64,000 nt of DNA from Glandiceps talaboti. Its lineage: Eukaryota; Hemichordata; Enteropneusta; Spengelidae. Under the pieces are notes generated by a model that had not been told where the DNA came from, did not search any database, and saw only the letters and a program-made list of their open reading frames with translations. This document shows, in pieces, positions 1-24,786 of this stretch. Where the stretch lies: contig NC_135559.1 of NCBI RefSeq assembly GCF_964340395.1, forward strand, positions 13,800,759 to 13,864,758, in the 5' to 3' direction. A program made the translations under genes and the position numbers. The number at the start of each line of letters is the position of its first letter. Position 1 is the stretch's first letter.

Positions 1-145
1 TGTGTTTTTTTCACATAAATTTTTCAAGTAGGAAGCCATGATAAAATGGTTTTATAAATTAAAAATCCAAAATAAATAAATGACCAATCCTCGTCCATAT
101 GACCACTTTTATGTCTACTTATAATTGGTGTGATTTCATTTATAG

Positions 146-13378
<13,233 letters not shown>

Positions 13379-13399
13379 AGTACCGGCACAACTATCAGA

Positions 13400-13680
13400 T
13401 TTAAGAACGGACTTCAAACATTACCACAGAAAGTCAACTATCAATATTCTAGGGAAAATCAATTATATTACTATGGAAAGTCAGATATCAGCAAATGTAG
13501 TAAACATCAAACATATACTACTGTGGAAAGTGAACTATCAGTAATCTAGTGGACGTCAAATATATTACCATGGAAAGTGAACTTTCAGCAATTTAGTGGA
13601 CATCAAATATATTACCATGGAACTATCAATAATTTAGTGGACGTCAAATATATTACCACGGAAAGTGAACTATCAGCAAT
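13400..13680. repeat. MYO7A: Degenerate tandem repeat in MYO7A 3' UTR
   Basis: About five to six units of roughly 55 bp share GAAAGTGAACTATCAGCAAT, TAGTGGACGTCAAATATATT and ACCATGG. One copy is internally shortened. The array starts about 20 bp after the stop codon. Confidence 0.85.
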
Positions 13681-13965
13681 CTAAGATAGACACAAACTAA
13701 ATCTATTATAGTTACATATTGTAAATTACACAAGTGGATGATATTGATTACTTTGTTTTTATTTATACCGTGTAATTAAGATAGTGCAAACACTTAAAGT
13801 CTTTGAAAATGTACGTTAGAACCGTATGAAAATCTGTAAAAAAAATAAAACCATACTCCGAATTGAAAAAACTCGCTATCTGAGACACCATCCTTCTATG
13901 AGTGTAATTACTTCATTAGCATATATTAACCTAAAACTAAAACATTTAATTTGTGTCTGTTTTAG
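13681..13965. mobile_element. MITE-like element, family B copy 3, in the 3' UTR
   Basis: It starts CTAAGATAGACACAAACTAA and ends with the inverted counterpart TTAATTTGTGTCTGTTTTAG. An internal block (AATTACACAAGTG, GATGATA) matches the complement of the copy at 9570-9906. It provides one of the candidate poly(A) signals. Confidence 0.65.
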
Positions 13966-14080
13966 CTATTTTTATTTGCGATCGCTTCGCGTGACATGTT
14001 CAAAACAGATAGCAAACGTTATTCACATCACAAAGTATGAATTTATCCATTAATGTGTTTATCATGCTCGGTAAAATAAA

Positions 14081-16900
14081 TCCACTTTACTCCAAATAAC
14101 AAGGGTATACTTTGTTTTCAAATTGTCAATTTTGATTTTCTGTTTATTTATATTTTGAAATTATACTTTTGGGTTCAGGAAATTTATACTCTTACCCTAT
14201 TTTCGATTTAATATTTTGGGTTAAAATGTTATTAATAAGGTATACAAATCAGTTTTGGTGGAATATTTGATGGAATGATAATCATATTTTTCTTTCTTTG
14301 TTGTGAGGACACAACCGGAGTGTAAGTTTTTTTCCGAAGTCGAATCTATCACTGATTAAGGCATCTAGAGAAATATGTTGTCTTGTGGAAAAATTTATTG
14401 ACATTGAGAATGTAGATGAAGGCAGCAGTTATGCAAGAAATATATCATTGATATAAATATAAAGGCTAGATTTTATACATTAGAATGTCAATAAAATCAT
14501 GCATACAGAGGGTGAAATTTTGTTGAATTATCGCATAACGAAGTTGTCGTTTTTCAAAAAGATGACTGCCGCAGTACACCGGCAATGTTTCTTTTGAAGG
14601 ATACATTATCACAAATTACTACATGAGTCTACAAAGTAGATTTAATACATTGTCACAAATTGTTTCAAAGTAGCAAGATTTGCTACTCACTGATTGGCTA
14701 TTCATTATCCAATCAGAAACTTGCATGCATGGCAACTTTTGACTTTTAACCTTTGAACCAAAATGGTGGTCATGCATAGAATATTGAAGAGTCTAAAAAA
14801 TATTTTTACTACATTATTATGAGATTGGTATGTATATCTTGATATTGTATTCAGCTGATGACATATTTGTATATTTAGGCGTGTCATACAAATTTATTTG
14901 AAAATATTGGCTATAAATTATTCACCGTTTTGTCCCCCATCGAATCGTAATATGCAAATGAACATCTGGTATGTTTGTGAACTTTAGCTGAGGGTGTGTA
15001 GATAGTAGTGCAAGACATTGATAATTTTGTAGTTTACTATTTAACTGTTGTTTGATGATGTTTGTTGAGTGTGTGTATTTGCAATGAAAAGATGGACAAG
15101 ATATGTCTTCAAAAGCTTACATTTTTTTTCTGTGAAATTAAACTGCTAACAGACACCTTCGATTTGTACCCTTTGAAAATACCCAACACAAACAATATCA
15201 TCAGTATACAAGTGACAGCTATCATCCCTACAACATAGTGGTAGCACCCAATGTAAAAACCCCCAACAATGTAGTGGTATCACCCAATATGCAAATTTTG
15301 ACAGTGTTAGGTTTTGATTAATACGATGTGTCTTCGCTATTTATTTTCTGTGTAATTTGTGTTTTTAGGAAAAAATGGGTGGAAATAGAGTCTTGCTAGA
15401 TTCTGAAAAAAAAGCTGAGAATTCTGACTCCAAAAACTGATAAAACACTCAAATAAAATAAAGTCTGACTATGAGAAACTAATGAACTATTCAACTTTAA
15501 TTTTAAAAAATAATCCCATCCATGCTCAGAAAATGTGTCTTGTTCATGTCAGAGCTCAGCAAAATCTGTAGTAAAATAAATAAATAAATAAATAAATAAC
15601 TTGGGATGCTATTTTTGTACCTAAATATGAAGAATTTGTGTGTATATTTTCGGGTAGTTATTAACATATCAAAATAGTTCTTTATTTCTTCGTCTTTTTT
15701 TTCTCTGGAAGATAAACAAGAGTGATAGATGCATAGGCATGAAAAAACTCTTATTTACATTTGTCTCTTTTCTGTAACTCTGAAAAAATGGTTTTCCATT
15801 GTAATAATTTTAGTGTTTTTTTTTCAAAAGAACATTTATTTGCATAATAAATAAAGCATATTCCAATGACAAGTGAGTTTAGCTGTGTGGGTTTGTTTTT
15901 TTGTTTTTAGAACCAAATGGCTATTGCACTGTAAGCTGAAAATATTGCAGTTCTCTCTTGCAATTTCGTGTACAAGCAACACATGTAGGTGCAAGAAACA
16001 AAATACCTTATTGTCGTGTATTTTCCAGGAGGAACTCTTTTAGTAGTTTTCATTGATGTCCAGTCTCCACTGTTTTGCCATATTTGACGAACGTGAACGT
16101 GATTCAAAGGATATGAGCCATTACTTCTATTGGCCGCCACTCTCTCAACCTGTCCATCAACACATGTATGCCCTCACGTGGAGACACATTACAAAAACGA
16201 AGTATGCTTGATTTCACTTTGCGACCGCAAGGGGGCGGGCTTCGATATACAGTTTCTCATTAACCCGGCTTGTGCCACTTTATAATTATGACCATTATAA
16301 TTTCAATGTGCTTTAACATTGGAAACAACTTTTTAATCTCGTCGGCTTCAGTAAGTCTACTTCTCGCGAGTTCTCGTGATGTACGTGAGGATCATGATTC
16401 ATTTTTAACCATTAAAAATAGCATATTGAGTTGATCATTTTCTCTCTAGTATTCAACAATATATTTTAAATATCTATTTTAAGTAACTCAATCGTTTTCT
16501 AAATAGCGTTGTAATTTAATTTGAAACCAGTGACGTCATACCCTGCAATATGACGTCAAGTCGCGGTAATTGAGCAACTAACAATTATCCCGACATTGAT
16601 CACTTTGTTACATCATGGAAACTCATCACAGAATATTATTACTTTTCTGTTATTATACAACGAGTTAACATCTGGACTATCTAAGGGTGTTTATACAGAG
16701 GGAAATATGCCTATTATCACAATACACATACGCCTAAATTTCACACCCCTTCGATCTCGTTTTGGTTCACTATATTAAAACAAACGTACCGTGTTTCTTT
16801 ACACATACAATAATACATTTCTTGAGGAGGTCGACAGAGTGACGATTAAGATGAAATACCACAGATAAGGAAAAGACCTTATTTATGAAAAGACATACAC
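14081..16900. other. Intergenic sequence downstream of MYO7A
   Basis: No supportable gene. It contains a short (AAAT)n run near 15,575 and a minus-strand open segment at 16,007-16,164 with no ATG at its start (see findings). A somewhat more GC-rich patch at 16,140-16,560 has CACGTG, a GGGGGCGGGC box and paired CRE sites. The rest is AT-rich with nothing recognisable. Confidence 0.5.
16531..16558. promoter_or_regulatory. Pair of perfect CRE palindromes
   Basis: TGACGTCA occurs at 16,531-16,538 and 16,551-16,558, exactly 20 bp apart. TGACGTCA is the canonical CREB/ATF site. Function and target gene are unknown; another single site is at 27,340-27,347. Confidence 0.5.
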
Positions 16901-16951
16901 ACATGTGTGCGTGCGTAGAGACAGACAGACAAACACGCACACGCGTACGTA

Positions 16952-16966
16952 CACATACATACATAC

Positions 16967-17009
<43 letters not shown>

Positions 17010-17082
17010 CATACATACATACATACATACATACATACATACATACACACAAACAAACAAACAAACAAACAAACAAACAAAC
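16952..17082. repeat. (CATA)n(CAAA)n microsatellite
   Basis: A CATA tetranucleotide run to about 17,046 continues directly into CAAA repeats. All long open frames here are repeat translations. Confidence 0.95.
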
Positions 17083-17114
17083 AGACACACGTGTGTATGA
17101 AGTGCCTCTTTCCA

Positions 17115-18290
17115 TCAGTTTACCGAAACATTGTAAAGACAGTCTAGCAATGACAGTGATGGTGAAATGACGTGTTTTTATATATGAAGGTATATAATTT
17201 AATTGGTTTATAAATCTCTATGGTTACATCCTATTATCAAATCATCACATCTTATCTGTTATATATTTCAACGATAAACTTTCAGATGTTGCAAATTCGT
17301 TTATTGCGGTCAGTGGATGTTGTAGAATAAAATACCATTTCGTTCTTTAAATTTCAATAAACAGGTAACTTTCAAATATTACTGTTACCATTTCATCCTC
17401 AGTTCTCAGTTGTAACATCACGCCATGGATTTCAACGCATGTGCAGTCAATTCGTTACGCTTGAAGTCGTACAAGAAATGACCATTCTTTATTAATAATG
17501 TGAATATATTAACATATTGCAACCGCCAACACGACGATACAATGGAATTTTGACCAAAAACATCAAAAGACGTGCTTGTAATTTTATGTTGTTACAAAAA
17601 CATAACATAAATTCTAAACATCATGTCAGTTTATATATTCATATCGATCAATAATCCAGTTTTACATTTTTAATAACGTTATTCTTCAAACGTCATAAAT
17701 AAACCGTTTTCTTTTTTTTTCATTACAACATAAAAGAAATCGACTGTCACTTAACGTTTCCCCACCCGTTACAGTGAAACACAACTAAGCGGAATCGTTG
17801 TTTCCAGAAATAGAACCATCAAATCGATTTTCATAATAATGATGTCTAATTTAGTTGCATGACACATATTGTTAATGGTACCATTTGTGTGTCGGACCAA
17901 ATGGGGTAATTCTAGCGGAAAACTGGTTAATTTTAATGATGCGTTGAAAAAAGAAAGTAAAGAGTTGTGACATGCATGCTTCTCACAAAAAACGACATAG
18001 AAATGCAATCAAACCATATCATGGAGACAGGAAAGTAGAAGAAAGGGTTGCCATGTTAATGTTTATATTATGTACCCAACCCCTAATTATCTTGTAGTGT
18101 AGACTCAGACATTTCCCACCCCACACGTTCTAATTAGTTGACAGTGTTTTCATGAACAGGCAAATTACGTTTATTTTCCTTCTCTTTCAACATCTCTTTA
18201 TTTTCTTATCCTCTGTACTTTCTTTTGCCTTTTTTTCTTTTGTTTTGTTTTGTTTTTTATTCTTTTCTGTTGTTGTGTTCTCTTTTCTGT
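17115..18290. other. Intergenic, nothing recognised
   Basis: AT-rich sequence with no coding frame of quality, no RNA gene and no clear repeat apart from pyrimidine-rich stretches and a short (TTTC)n at about 18,293-18,316. Confidence 0.5.
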
Positions 18291-18916
18291 CTCTTTCTTT
18301 CTTTCTTTCTTTCTTTTTATAGGAGTGAATAGTGTTAAAGGTGTTATTATATTACAATGTCTGTCTCTACATGACTTGGCGTTTGTTATTGAACAGAGTA
18401 AAATGAATTTGACCTTGTCAGGTTTTGGCCGACGGCGTCAATTTACCGGGGAAAAAAAGGATGTTCTAATAAGGTATACTATTATTCAAGTGTCTAAGAT
18501 CGTCTTAGTACAAAATGTGTAATCATGGGTCTTAAGTGTCTGAGAGCATCTAAGAAGCACGATGATGGATCTCAACTTTTATTTTTCTTGTACGCTAATG
18601 TGAAAATGAATGGGAGGGGAAAGGTGACATAGAAGAGTGAATAAACATTGAGCTGGAGAATGGAATAGAAGGGAGTGGTGCGCTTGAAGCTTTCATACAA
18701 ACTGACGGAATGAGTTTCATTAGCTCATTAGTCAGTGACCAAATTATGATTGGGAGAGTAAATCGTTTCAGTAAGACTTTGCTAACTTAGGCTGAGCTTC
18801 TCTCATTGTGTGGGCGTGTTTGAGTGATCATGCCTGACTTTGACTGCACGGCTCTGAATATTCAGTTACTATAGCCATATACAATAAAAACCTATCCCTT
18901 TCGAAAAAAAACTCTG

Positions 18917-19252
18917 CTAGAGGCGACGAATGCATTGTTTTGTCTTTGTTGAAATTTCCCAAGAGTTGACTCTCTCCACATGAAGATGTGTGATGTATTT
19001 TATGGCATTACACACAATCCACTCATGCTTGTTAAAATGGTATATCTCATTATTTCGATCAAGGACAGCGAAATAATTAATGAGCTGATTGAAACGTTTT
19101 CCATCACGTTGCGTAATCGCATTACAAATGTATTTGTAGTGTTCAGGCGTATATGCCAACAAGGACGGTTTGGCAATTAAAATGTGGTCTGAGGCAACTA
19201 AAACCAAGGACAACAAAACGAAACATTGTTGGAACACGAGCCATTGAAACAT
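18917..19252 (-). CDS. Possible small secreted protein, 111 residues
   Basis: The ATG at 19,252 opens a 111-codon frame ending in TAG at 18,917. The start MFQWLVFQQCFVLLSLVLVA has a hydrophobic run like a signal peptide, ahead of a mostly polar chain. Two similar cysteine contexts follow (YICNAI and IVCNAIKYI), plus a final KQCIRRL. No family is recognised and no partner exon is obvious. A chance frame is quite possible in this AT-rich sequence; a minus-strand poly(A)-like signal lies about 340 bp downstream. Confidence 0.25.
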   Translation of the reverse strand: MFQWLVFQQCFVLLSLVLVASDHILIAKPSLLAYTPEHYKYICNAITQRDGKRFNQLINYFAVLDRNNEIYHFNKHEWIVCNAIKYITHLHVERVNSWEISTKTKQCIRRL

Positions 19253-19684
19253 TCTCAATTATATGAAGGGTTTTTGTCTCATCACCGCCACACAGTGAAA
19301 TGGTATTAATTCCCCTCACACGATTTTGGATCTGCGAATCGTTTAAGTTTGTGAAAATATGGACCAAGCACGCACGGGGCCGGGGGGTGGGGGTGGGGGG
19401 TCAAATAGAAGACGATGGGAAGATACAGTAAAAACAACTTCTGTCGTTGTCAAATCAAAATAATGTATTGTTATACAGTTGTCGTTTTTATGAATATTTC
19501 TGGAAAGAAACTGAATATTTATGATTTTTCCCAATGGTACCATGTGACAAAGATAGCGAGGGATGGAGGTACCTTATACTATGCCTATGTATGTAGGCAA
19601 TAAACAACGCCTACACAGGTAATTACATACATTGTACAATTTGAAATTGATATATATCATTAAATCAACTTTAGACAGTGAAAA

Positions 19685-19686
<2 letters not shown>

Positions 19687-19716
<30 letters not shown>

Positions 19717-19726
19717 ATGATGATGA

Positions 19727-19763
<37 letters not shown>

Positions 19764-19796
19764 GATGATGATGATGGTGGTGGTGGTGGTGGTGGT

Positions 19797-19874
<78 letters not shown>

Positions 19875-19916
19875 GAGAGACTAGACGGACGGACAGACAG
19901 ACAGACAGACAGACAT

Positions 19917-19978
<62 letters not shown>

Positions 19979-19979
19979 T
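19687..19979. repeat. Compound microsatellite (TTG)n(GAT)n(GTG)n(GATA)n(GACA)n
   Basis: Five adjoining simple-repeat blocks run from 19,687 to 19,979, the largest being (GATA)n at about 19,798-19,873 and (GACA)n at 19,885-19,978. A separate (CAA)n lies at 20,247-20,281. Confidence 0.95.
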
Positions 19980-20245
19980 CGATAGATTGTTGTTTCCCCT
20001 TTGTGTTCGTTCAATATTTGATACGTACACTGCTGTTGGCAGTACCTTTGAACAAAACCTTGTTCTTTTCAAACATGATCAAATGGAGTTGCGAGCACTG
20101 TATCGACCGTACTCTAAAAACTTACTTCGACAACACACAAAATTGCTGTCGTTCCGCTAAAGTAATCGCCATTAACGCAACGATGTCATTATCAGAGTCA
20201 CCGCTGTATCATTACTTTGTGTAATTCTAAAAACAAAGTGAACCA

Positions 20246-20282
<37 letters not shown>

Positions 20283-20671
20283 TTGCTCCACGATCAACAA
20301 AAATGCTCAACAACAGTCTGAGAAACTGACATCATGACAGACTGGCGTAACCAACACTTACAGGGTTCCAGCACCCATTTACCATTCGTTACAGTATACT
20401 TTTGTGGTTTACACACCTTTTGGTGTTTTTTTAAACAGTGATTGTCTTTGGTCAACAAAAGTATAGTCGGTAGATTTTGAACAGGTTGTTAATTTTCCCC
20501 TCAGCATGATAAGTATCATTCAAGGACATGGGTGATAAGCAAATAATTGAAACACATAATTGAACACTTAAAACTTCTGTGAATGAACTAGGCGACAAAT
20601 CGATCTTTTAGACTCAGTCTTTAAGTCCTTTTGACAACTCTTAGTATCTTAACTAAATCTTCTTTTTTCAT

Positions 20672-20707
20672 CTTTTTTTTTTTTTTTTTTTTGGGGGGGG
20701 GGGGGGG
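20672..20707. repeat. Poly(T) followed by poly(G)
   Basis: About 21 T then 15 G, a homopolymer junction on one strand. Sequencing or assembly of such runs is error-prone. Confidence 0.9.
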
Positions 20708-21368
20708 TGATCCCGGACAGTACGTTTGATATTTTTTCAACGCGATCACTAGACAGATGTGGGATTCTCACGCATCTGTAGCCGCTGGTGTCGGCAATGA
20801 AATGAAAGCTGTAATGCGTAATCCATGTATTGCGGTCCTTTTCTGTTATTGTACACTTTCCCCAAGCCATTGAAGATTCTTTTAATCTTTTTCTGTCCAG
20901 GATTTACTAATCTTCAAACTGTTACATCATATACCTTAAAGGCTATGGGCGAGCAGCTGCAAATAATCAAATATCACGAGGCAATATCGGTGTACTCCGT
21001 AGAAAGCCGAACAGATCCGATTAGGTCAATGTGTACCTGTGGCCGTATCAAAGATTCTTCGGGCATCGAGTGACCTGAAAGACGCATCTAAAATTATAGT
21101 TCACCACTGGAAAACATTCTTCGAACGTCTGCAGGCCAAACTTAAAAATTACTTTGTGTTGTTTGTCCTATTCGACGTCTGAATGCAATGTTGACTTCTC
21201 AAAATAAGTATAACCGAAAGAGCGAAGTTACCGTGTCCATTATGTGGGTCAAATTTGTTATAGAAGAAGACACCTTTAGATTTAAGACAGAAATCTATAG
21301 CAAGAAAATTTCCGGAAAACGCCAATACCTCAGAGATCAATTGGTAAGGACGTTCCCTCCCCAAGTAT

Positions 21369-21583
<215 letters not shown>

Positions 21584-21599
21584 AGAAGAAAAAGAGGAA

Positions 21600-22380
21600 G
21601 CAAATAGTAACACAAACGTTTTTGATTTTGGCCAATTGATGTGACAGGTCAAACAAAGAAATTCATAAAAGATCCTAGTGTGGCCACCGGAAGATCTGTA
21701 CGGCTTGGGAACTTGTCACTTTTGTTCATTCTTTGCGAGTAAATACCGCGTAAAGTTTTAAAACAGACAACCCTTTCCACAATTACTTCTCCGAGTTTCC
21801 AATTACATCTGTAAAAAACAACCAAACAAAAGATAAGAAAAGAAAAGAAAACGCAAGTGATTGGAAGAGAGAAAACAAAAAAAGACGAAAGCAAAGCAAA
21901 GTACTAAACTATGAAACAAGTACCTATATAAACCTTCAACACACAATCACATCGGTTGTGTCTATCTCTTGGGTACTGTTAAAATGGATGAGATTAAATT
22001 TGATTGATTGACTTGCTATCGCCTTCACCCCCACCCCCACCCCTCAACTCCTTCGACCTAAGTTCAATTTATGATAGATCATATCATCAACATCTTAACA
22101 ATGAGATGTAACAATTCATACGTGGATGACAGCCTCCAAATATAACACACATACATTTCCCTTTTTTTAAAAAAAACCCTCAACATTGAATGACATCCAC
22201 ATTGCATTGGTCGTCTAATATGGATCTAATGTACTGCACAGTCTACGAGTATTCGAGCTGTATATACTAGGTTAGTCGAGAGGCATCGTCGTAAACCACA
22301 GCCTCTTTTACGGCATCGATCGTCCAAAACGCGCCGTCAATAATTTCGCAGTAAATAACAGCTCCAGATCTGATGTGAGG
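21600..22380. other. Intergenic, nothing recognised
   Basis: No coding or RNA feature is seen. It contains a short (CCCCCA)n-like run near 22,030 and purine-rich stretches. Confidence 0.5.
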
Positions 22381-22385
22381 GGAAT

Positions 22386-22480
22386 GGTCTAGAGGTTATC
22401 CATGGCTTTGAATGTGAAGATCTCATTCACATTCTAAGGGATCTTCAGATTCAAAAACCAACGGATAGCCTCTAGACTAG
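22386..22480. repeat. 95-bp hairpin (foldback or precursor-like)
   Basis: The left arm GGTCTAGAGGTTATCC with TTTGAATGTGAAGATC pairs with the right arm GATCTTCAGATTCAAA with GGATAGCCTCTAGAC, around a loop of about 18 nt. The stem has roughly 36 positions with a few mismatches and bulges. Size and shape resemble a microRNA precursor but also a tiny foldback element. Confidence 0.6.
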
Positions 22481-22955
22481 TGCTTAAGTTTGCCGGCTTT
22501 GAATTCATTCGAGCCCTGCAGAGTTTAAATTTGTTTCCCCTTAAATTTCAGGGGGTTGGTGTCAATTTAGATAGGGTGATGGAAATGCATAATGCACTTC
22601 ATAATGTTCTTTATCTGACAACTGCACTTCAAAGGAGGTCAACAAAGAGGTTTTTAGTTCTGTTTAGCAAGAATGAATAACTTTCAAGATGGATTGGGTT
22701 CCATACGGATTTTGCAAAGGCGTCTCAGTGTGATCTCCAATATTATTGGTATCGGTTATAAGAGTAAAAGGGTGGGGGGGGGGATCACAGAGAGAGAGAG
22801 AGTAAAAAGTTGTAGTTGTTTTCGTGGTGTGGTAGTGATAGCAACAACGATGACAATGATAATGATCATGAACTTGGAAGTATCGACAATGATGATTATA
22901 GTGATAATGAACTCAAAAGTGGTGAGGTGATGGTGACGACGACGATGCTGCTGAC

Positions 22956-22958
22956 AAC

Positions 22959-23015
<57 letters not shown>

Positions 23016-23047
23016 GATAAGTTGTAACTATGATCCCCCCCCCCCCT
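22956..23047. repeat. (GAT)n then poly(C)
   Basis: About 60 bp of GAT repeats, then a C run at about 23,034-23,046. Confidence 0.9.
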
Positions 23048-23121
23048 TACCCCTACCAGTGATGATATACCTGCCGACTTTGCATGTATGGTGAGAAGGG
23101 GGCGAAGCTTGGTTTTTAAGT

Positions 23122-23367
23122 TTACTCTGCAGACAGTATTAACTTCTTCGAGTCTCCTTCTCTATCTTCGTCCCTATTTTCATAACACGATACATGGTTG
23201 GGAACGTACGACCAGCATTCTGTTCCTTTAGTGGTCTGAGGGTCTACATACAGGGGATTTAGGACAGCCTTGTCGTTGTGCAAGCAATTTGACACATAGT
23301 TGTGATACATGGGTGGCATTGAAGCAACTGTAGATGTAATTAATGGATCAAATTTATGATAGCTCAT
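23122..23367 (-). CDS. Possible terminal exon or small protein, 81 residues
   Basis: The open frame runs from ATG at 23,367 to TAA at 23,122. Its composition is protein-like rather than repeat-driven: MSYHKFDPLITSTV, then NPLYVDPQTTKGTECWSYVP and a charged ENRDEDREGDSKK tail. An acceptor-like CTTAAGCCAG lies immediately upstream on the minus strand, so it could be a last exon. No family is recognised and no linked exon was found, so confidence is low. Confidence 0.22.
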   Translation of the reverse strand: MSYHKFDPLITSTVASMPPMYHNYVSNCLHNDKAVLNPLYVDPQTTKGTECWSYVPNHVSCYENRDEDREGDSKKLILSAE

Positions 23368-23369
23368 GA

Positions 23370-24670
23370 CCTGGCTTAAGACTCAACTGACAGAGAGTCT
23401 CTTTTCTTACTTCAAAAGGTCAGAATATTATCAGAAAGACTGTCACTGATTTACTGCAGGGGTAGCAGGATCCACCCCACGCAGTGTCTATTCATATGCA
23501 AATGAACCACCTCTCTAAGAAAGGTTCTTTCATTCCTATGGCCGACTTCTCCATTCAAAGGCGAGCAATGCTATTTGCTCGTTAAAAAAGAAAAAGAGAA
23601 AAAAAATCCGATGTACAAAGAAATGCCTTTTATTCGGTAGATATGTGGATTCCAGGGTCGACAGCAGGCCGACTTGGAGTATTTAAAAACGTTGAAAAAG
23701 CGGTTCTTAGTTCTTAAAAGACGTGGCCCATAGCACAAGGGGTTCTTTGTTCGTGACGTGGGGTATCTTAAAAAGGACCGACACGTTCCTCTCCCGTGCG
23801 GCGCACAGGTAACTACCACCGAGTCAATAGCTGTGCACCTCCACGATACTCTTTACATTCGAAACATGTCAAGGCGTGTTTTGTTGCCATGCCACTATTG
23901 GTCTGAATACACAAAGGAAAGTTCTTTACCTGGCAACCCTCCCTCCGGAATTTTCCACACCAAGGGTTGCAATGGACCATTTACTCCAGTCCACGCGACA
24001 AGCGAATGACAAGTGACACTTGCTTCAAAGACCGACCCCAATATCTAAAAATATATCGTCCATTGAAAATGAAAAAGTAGACAGTCATCCGAGAACAAAG
24101 AACTAATCTGGGTTTTTTATTTTGTTGGGGTTGCCGACAGGACACGTCTTCTATCCGGTGCCCCCACAGTGACCCGATTATTGCGAAACACGAATATGAA
24201 CTACTAGTAAATTATGGAACACGGATAAAGACATCACACTCGTGACAACAATTCAAGAACTGATTCTTGTAGTTACATTTTGTGAAATGTCTGCTCCAGT
24301 TACACCTTTCACGTTTACAGCAACAATGGGCAAAGGTATCAACTTTAAACAGCCCTACCGCGACGCGATATTACAGCCACAGAGTTAAAAATAACTTAAA
24401 ACAAGTTGCAAGCAGTGTTCTGAACTTTTCCATTGTTGTTTTTTTATGTCTTCTCTTTCACCTTGTTGTTTTCGCTTTTTTTTTCACCCGAAGAATGTAC
24501 GAACAGCATCGCCACCTGTTGTTTCGTCATCACCGTTTCTAGTCGATGATGTACTGTCTGTGCTGCACGTGCCTCGCACCCAACTCTCCTTTAGCGTGAC
24601 ACTGACCAATTAGTGTGAAACTAACAGAAGTATGTCACCTTTAAAAATAACTTAACACTTAGAGTCACAA
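23370..24670. other. Intergenic, nothing recognised
   Basis: No supportable gene. The segment around 24,530-24,590 resembles 25,890-25,975 (shared TTTCGTCA and CACGTGCCTCGC...CCAACTCT), suggesting a diverged dispersed repeat. Confidence 0.4.
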
Positions 24671-24673
24671 ATA

Positions 24674-24674
24674 T

Positions 24675-24771
<97 letters not shown>

Positions 24772-24786
24772 AGGAGAGGGAGAGAA
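24674..24786. repeat. (GA)n with poly(G) end
   Basis: About 88 bp of GA repeats followed by a G-rich run. Confidence 0.95.

Larger units (their letters stand above)
13379..14080 (+). other. MYO7A: Probable MYO7A 3' UTR
   Basis: Sequence after the TAG has no further coding frame. It consists of a degenerate minisatellite (about 13,400-13,680) followed by a MITE relic (13,681-13,965). AATAAA-type poly(A) signals occur at 13,844-13,849, inside the MITE, and at 14,075-14,080. Which one is used cannot be told from sequence. Confidence 0.55.

Noticed and set aside
20825-21073. Possible exon after TCTGTCCAG at 20,901
   Set aside because: The acceptor looks good but the frame (to 21,073) shows no family and has no partner exon.
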